Below the pieces are notes generated by a model that saw only the letters and a program-made list of their open reading frames with translations, was not told where the DNA came from and did no database searches. The position numbers and the translations under genes are program-made. This document shows positions 4,792 through 7,127 of a DNA stretch of 7,127 nucleotides, one piece after another. How positions within the stretch are numbered: the stretch's first letter is position 1; every line of letters begins with the position of its first letter. The DNA is from Candidatus Altimarinota bacterium (GTDB taxonomy: Bacteria; Patescibacteriota; Gracilibacteria; UBA4473): assembly GCA_018401175.1 (NCBI GenBank), contig JAGYLK010000065.1, positions 1 through 7,127 on the forward strand. The letters run 5' to 3'.

Positions 4792-6972
4792 ATGAATTCT
4801 ATTTTAAAACGACTACGACGCGTAGCGCCTGCCTCTATGGCATTGGCTGCTCTCGCGTTATCTATCATGCCTCTGGCAACTAGTGAAGCTGCCGTGGCAA
4901 ATACTCTTTCTTTTCAAGGACGATTGTTGACTGGACCAACTACTCCAGCAGCAAATATAAACTTTGAAATGCGTTTCTCGTTGTGGGCAGGTGCCGACTT
5001 CCAGGACGGAGTAGACCGAAATGCTGGGTCTCTCGTAGGAGCACCGTGGCAGGAAGTACAGACCGTAACAACTGATGCACAGGGTTTCTTTATTGCAAAT
5101 GTTGGATCTGTTGCATCGTTGCCAACTGTGTTTGATTCCAACTTACACCAATACTTGCAAGCTGAGGTAAAACCCCTGGGACAACCGGACACAAAATACT
5201 TCTTACTGGATACAATGCCTGCAAACGACTCTGTAGATCGTAAGTCAATCTCAAGCTCTGTGTACGCACAGAATGCTGCTCGTTTGGATGGACGAAAACT
5301 CGGATTCGAGGCTGGAGACATCCCATTCCTTGATCCGGTTACGGGGAAATTGGATCGTACGTTGATGACAGACGACAGTTGGCTCGACCCAGTTGCTGAT
5401 GTAGCTGCGTTGAATGCTCTTACTGACGTTGAAAACGGAGACATCGTCTTTGTAAAATCAACATCTCGAATCTACACCTACGATGGTGCAACTTGGTTGA
5501 AAACTGGTGGCGATCTTGATAATTCAGTTGCTGCTGCCGAAGGACGACTCGACACAGCAGAAGCTGATATCAATGCAAATACTGCTGCTATTTCTGCTGA
5601 GGCTGCTCGTGCCGCTGCTGCTGAGTCCACCCTCACCACAAACTTGAGTGCTGAATCCGCTCGTGCCGCTGCTGCTGAAGCTGTTTTGGCTTCAGACCTG
5701 AGCGACGAAGTTGCTCGTGCTCTTGCTGCTGAAACCATTTTGAACACGGCTATCACAAGTGAATCTGCTCGTGCTGCTGCTGCGGAAGCTGTTTTGACTT
5801 CTGACTTGAGCGATGAAAATCTTCGTGCTCTTGCCGCTGAGGCTGCATTGAACAGTGCTATCACAAGTGAAGCTACTCGTGCTCTTGCTGCCGAGGCTGT
5901 TTTGACTTCCGACTTGAATGACGAAGTCACCCGTGCTCTTGCTGCTGAAACCGCACTGAACAGTGCTATTACGAGCGAAGCTACTCGTGCTCTTGCTGCT
6001 GAAGCTGCATTAGAGACACGTATGACTTCAACCGAATTAAATACTGCTGCAAACTTGGCTGCTATTCAGTCTAATGACGGAGAACTTTCCACATTGAATG
6101 GTGATGTAAATACAGCTGGATCAGTATTGAAATCTATCAAAGATAATGGTGCAAACGCTGGATTTGCTTCAGGAACAGGACTTGCTGCAACAACACTTGG
6201 ATCTGCTATTGATGAAGTTAATACAAACTTGAGTAATGCTATCCAGGGATTGAGCTGGAAATCTCCAGTTACAAATGTAGCTGACTTGACCACTACATAT
6301 CCAAACCCTGTAGAAGGTGACACCGCTTACATTACTTCTATTGGTGAAATTTACACATACAATGGAACGGAGTGGGTAAAAACTGGTGCTGACTTCTTCC
6401 AGGATGGAGACACATCAAACAAAGGGATCGTTCAATTTGCTACTGACGGTGAGATTGCTGCTTTGAAAGCGGTTCAATCAAACGATAGCCGATTGGCTCA
6501 GGTTGCGGTAAATACAACAAATATTGCAACAAATGCTGCTAATATTGCTACCAACAACTCAAATATTTCAGTAAACGCTGCTGGAATTATTACAGAGAAA
6601 AACCGTGCAGAAGCTGCTGAAGCTGCTTTGACTACTGCTTTGAACACGGAGCGATCTCGTGCACTTGCTGCAGAACTCGAAAACTCAGATGCCATTACTG
6701 CTGAACAAGTTCGTGCAATGGCTGCTGAGGCAGTAAATGCTGCAGGAATCGTTACGGAGCAAGAACGTGCCGAAGCTGTTGAAGCTGCATTGCAATCTGC
6801 TTTGAACGCTGAAACTACTCGTGCTACTGCTGCTGAAGCCGCAAACGCTGCTGCTATTGCTGCAGAGCAAGCTCGTGCTGAAGCTGCTGAAGCTGCTAAT
6901 ACTGCTGCTGACAACGCTCACCGAGACTTCAACTCTACTGGATTTGACGTATTCATCGTTGACTTCAACTAG
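4792..6972 (+). CDS. Exported alanine-rich fibre protein with tail-fibre modules and 18-residue repeats
   Basis: 726 residues. A basic N-terminus (KRLRR) and hydrophobic core give a signal peptide with cleavage near 33/34 or 36/37. Domains in order: 37-163, a beta-type domain (LSFQGRLL, W.E...V.TDAQGFF, YLQAEV, SSVYAQNA) shared with the upstream 640-aa protein; 197-243, module A (W..PVADV, GDIVFV, YTYDGATW); 268-413, eight 18-residue helical repeats; 470-488, a fibre linker (LGSAIDEV, GLSW); 489-534, module B, a diverged copy of module A; 544-567, a tail-fibre signature (KGIVQFATDGE, AVQSNDSRL); 574-600, an Asn-rich heptad stalk with Ile at 578, 585, 592 and 599; 602-710, six more 18-residue repeats; then a short tail ending FIVDFN. 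The modules are known from phage tail fibres and other trimeric stalks, so a trimeric surface fibre or adhesin is inferred. No membrane anchor, sortase signal or outer-membrane barrel is visible. It lacks a Shine-Dalgarno sequence. Array arginines are all CGT, unlike the CGA-rich neighbour. Confidence 0.85.
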   Translation: MNSILKRLRRVAPASMALAALALSIMPLATSEAAVANTLSFQGRLLTGPTTPAANINFEMRFSLWAGADFQDGVDRNAGSLVGAPWQEVQTVTTDAQGFFIANVGSVASLPTVFDSNLHQYLQAEVKPLGQPDTKYFLLDTMPANDSVDRKSISSSVYAQNAARLDGRKLGFEAGDIPFLDPVTGKLDRTLMTDDSWLDPVADVAALNALTDVENGDIVFVKSTSRIYTYDGATWLKTGGDLDNSVAAAEGRLDTAEADINANTAAISAEAARAAAAESTLTTNLSAESARAAAAEAVLASDLSDEVARALAAETILNTAITSESARAAAAEAVLTSDLSDENLRALAAEAALNSAITSEATRALAAEAVLTSDLNDEVTRALAAETALNSAITSEATRALAAEAALETRMTSTELNTAANLAAIQSNDGELSTLNGDVNTAGSVLKSIKDNGANAGFASGTGLAATTLGSAIDEVNTNLSNAIQGLSWKSPVTNVADLTTTYPNPVEGDTAYITSIGEIYTYNGTEWVKTGADFFQDGDTSNKGIVQFATDGEIAALKAVQSNDSRLAQVAVNTTNIATNAANIATNNSNISVNAAGIITEKNRAEAAEAALTTALNTERSRALAAELENSDAITAEQVRAMAAEAVNAAGIVTEQERAEAVEAALQSALNAETTRATAAEAANAAAIAAEQARAEAAEAANTAADNAHRDFNSTGFDVFIVDFN
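5380..5520 (+). repeat. Fibre module A (first copy), residues 197-243
   Basis: This segment encodes W, PVADVAALNAL, GDIVFV, RIYTYDGATWLKTGGD. It aligns by eye with residues 489-534 of the same protein and with residues 316-360 of the upstream protein. The conserved core is an opening Trp, a GD pair and an aromatic-(D/N)-G-x-x-W hairpin, a pattern familiar from phage tail-fibre proteins. Confidence 0.7.
5593..6030 (+). repeat. Coding array of eight 18-residue (54-bp) repeats with 36-residue higher order
   Basis: Arg codons fall at residues 273, 291, 309, 327, 345, 363, 381 and 399, exactly 18 apart. The unit is roughly R-A-x-A-A-E-x-x-L-x-x-x-(I/L)-x-x-E-x-x. Two unit types alternate (EAVLxSDLxDE and ExxLNxAITSE), making three 108-bp dimers at 5650-5757, 5758-5865 and 5866-5973. 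Third-base differences are frequent between copies. Eighteen residues equal five alpha-helical turns, consistent with a heptad-plus-hendecad coiled coil. Confidence 0.9.
6256..6393 (+). repeat. Fibre module B (second copy), residues 489-534
   Basis: The diverged duplicate of the module at 5380-5520: W, SPVTNVADL, GDTAYI, EIYTYNGTEWVKTGAD. The two copies precede and follow the first helical array, so array and module may have been duplicated or shuffled together. Confidence 0.7.
6595..6921 (+). repeat. Second array of six 18-residue repeats
   Basis: Arg codons at residues 605, 623, 641, 659, 677 and 695 keep the same 18-residue period as the first array, with the unit R-A-x-A-A-E followed 9-10 residues later by an E-x-x-R step. 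These copies are more Ala/Asn-rich, lack the strict two-type alternation of the first array, and are more diverged. All six repeat arginines are CGT. Confidence 0.85.
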
Positions 6973-7002
6973 TTTTACAAACCGAAAATAAGCTTTTAAT
7001 TC

Positions 7003-7014
7003 AGGAGGTTAAAA
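7003..7014 (+). repeat. 12-bp inverted repeat, right copy, with a Shine-Dalgarno-like core
   Basis: AGGAGGTTAAAA is the exact reverse complement of 4652-4663. It contains a perfect AGGAGG but no start codon at a usable distance, and lies between the fibre-gene stop and its terminator, so it is not a ribosome binding site for any gene seen here. Confidence 0.35.
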
Positions 7015-7024
7015 GCCAGATCAA

Positions 7025-7054
7025 GCCTCTCTCGCACCGCGGGAGGGGCTTTTT
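7025..7054 (+). terminator. Intrinsic terminator of the fibre gene
   Basis: An 11-bp stem runs 7025-7035/7039-7049 (GCCTCTCTCGC with GCGGGAGGGGC, two G-U pairs) with an ACC loop. It is followed at once by TTTTT, about 50 bases after the stop codon. The remaining bases to 7127 show only an A/T-rich weak hairpin (7056-7083) and no supported gene. Confidence 0.9.
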
Positions 7055-7127
7055 CTTTGTGTATTTTTTTGAGAAAAACACAACCCCGGCACCTTCCTCA
7101 TTTGCCAAATCAAAGGAACTCCCTATA

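Noticed and set aside
4914..5444. Minus-strand 176-codon frame opposite the N-terminal domain of the fibre protein
   Set aside because: It is an antisense shadow of a clearly coding plus-strand domain, with no motif and no promoter.
5593..6030. CRISPR-like periodic repeat
   Set aside because: The 54-bp periodicity is entirely in frame, has no unique spacers, and encodes a regular helical protein repeat.
5478..6914. Long minus-strand reading frames opposite the alanine-rich arrays
   Set aside because: They mirror the repetitive GCT/GCA-rich coding strand, giving low-complexity Ala/Ser proteins with no start signals; the plus frame has a signal peptide and recognisable modules.
2727..6972. 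Prophage tail-fibre locus
   Set aside because: Both fibre-like proteins carry signal peptides, the neighbours are a tRNA, a ferritin-like gene and envelope proteins, and no other phage gene is visible; flanking sequence could change this.

Overview
The window looks like chromosomal DNA from a bacterium with compact, moderately AT-rich genes. TAA, TAG and TGA are all used as stops (TGA ends the gene at 1807-2730), so there is no sign of UGA recoding. None of the five starts has a good Shine-Dalgarno sequence. That feature, together with the small secreted SLH-like protein and large fibre-like proteins with no database-style name, reminds me of Patescibacteria/CPR lineages (Peregrinibacteria or Gracilibacteria type). 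This placement is a guess from gene style, because no phylogenetic marker is present except a tRNA.

Layout: (1) a tRNA-Gln(CUG) on the minus strand at the left edge; (2) a 139-residue ferritin-like protein with a complete bacterioferritin-type diiron ligand set; (3) a strong bidirectional terminator shared with a convergent minus-strand gene for an exported protein with S-layer-homology-like repeats; (4) a divergent intergenic region carrying a good plus-strand promoter; (5) a translationally coupled pair, an exported protein with a C-terminal membrane anchor (307 aa) overlapping by ATGA a 640-aa exported fibre-like protein; (6) a 142-bp leader with a candidate promoter and a hairpin; (7) a 726-aa exported, alanine-rich fibre protein built from phage-tail-fibre-type modules and two arrays of 18-residue helical repeats; (8) a strong terminator.

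The main observation is that the 640-aa and 726-aa proteins appear to be diverged paralogues. Both have a signal peptide, the same N-terminal beta-type domain, a long coiled coil, and one or two copies of a short GD...(Y/F)(D/N)GxxW module best known from phage tail fibres. No phage structural, lysis or integrase genes are visible, and each protein carries its own secretion signal. I therefore infer a cellular surface-fibre or adhesin system rather than a prophage. The SLH-like protein and the membrane-anchored 307-aa protein, encoded alongside, are candidates for the cell-envelope anchor or scaffold. The assembly model is inference; the domain similarities are read from the sequence by eye.
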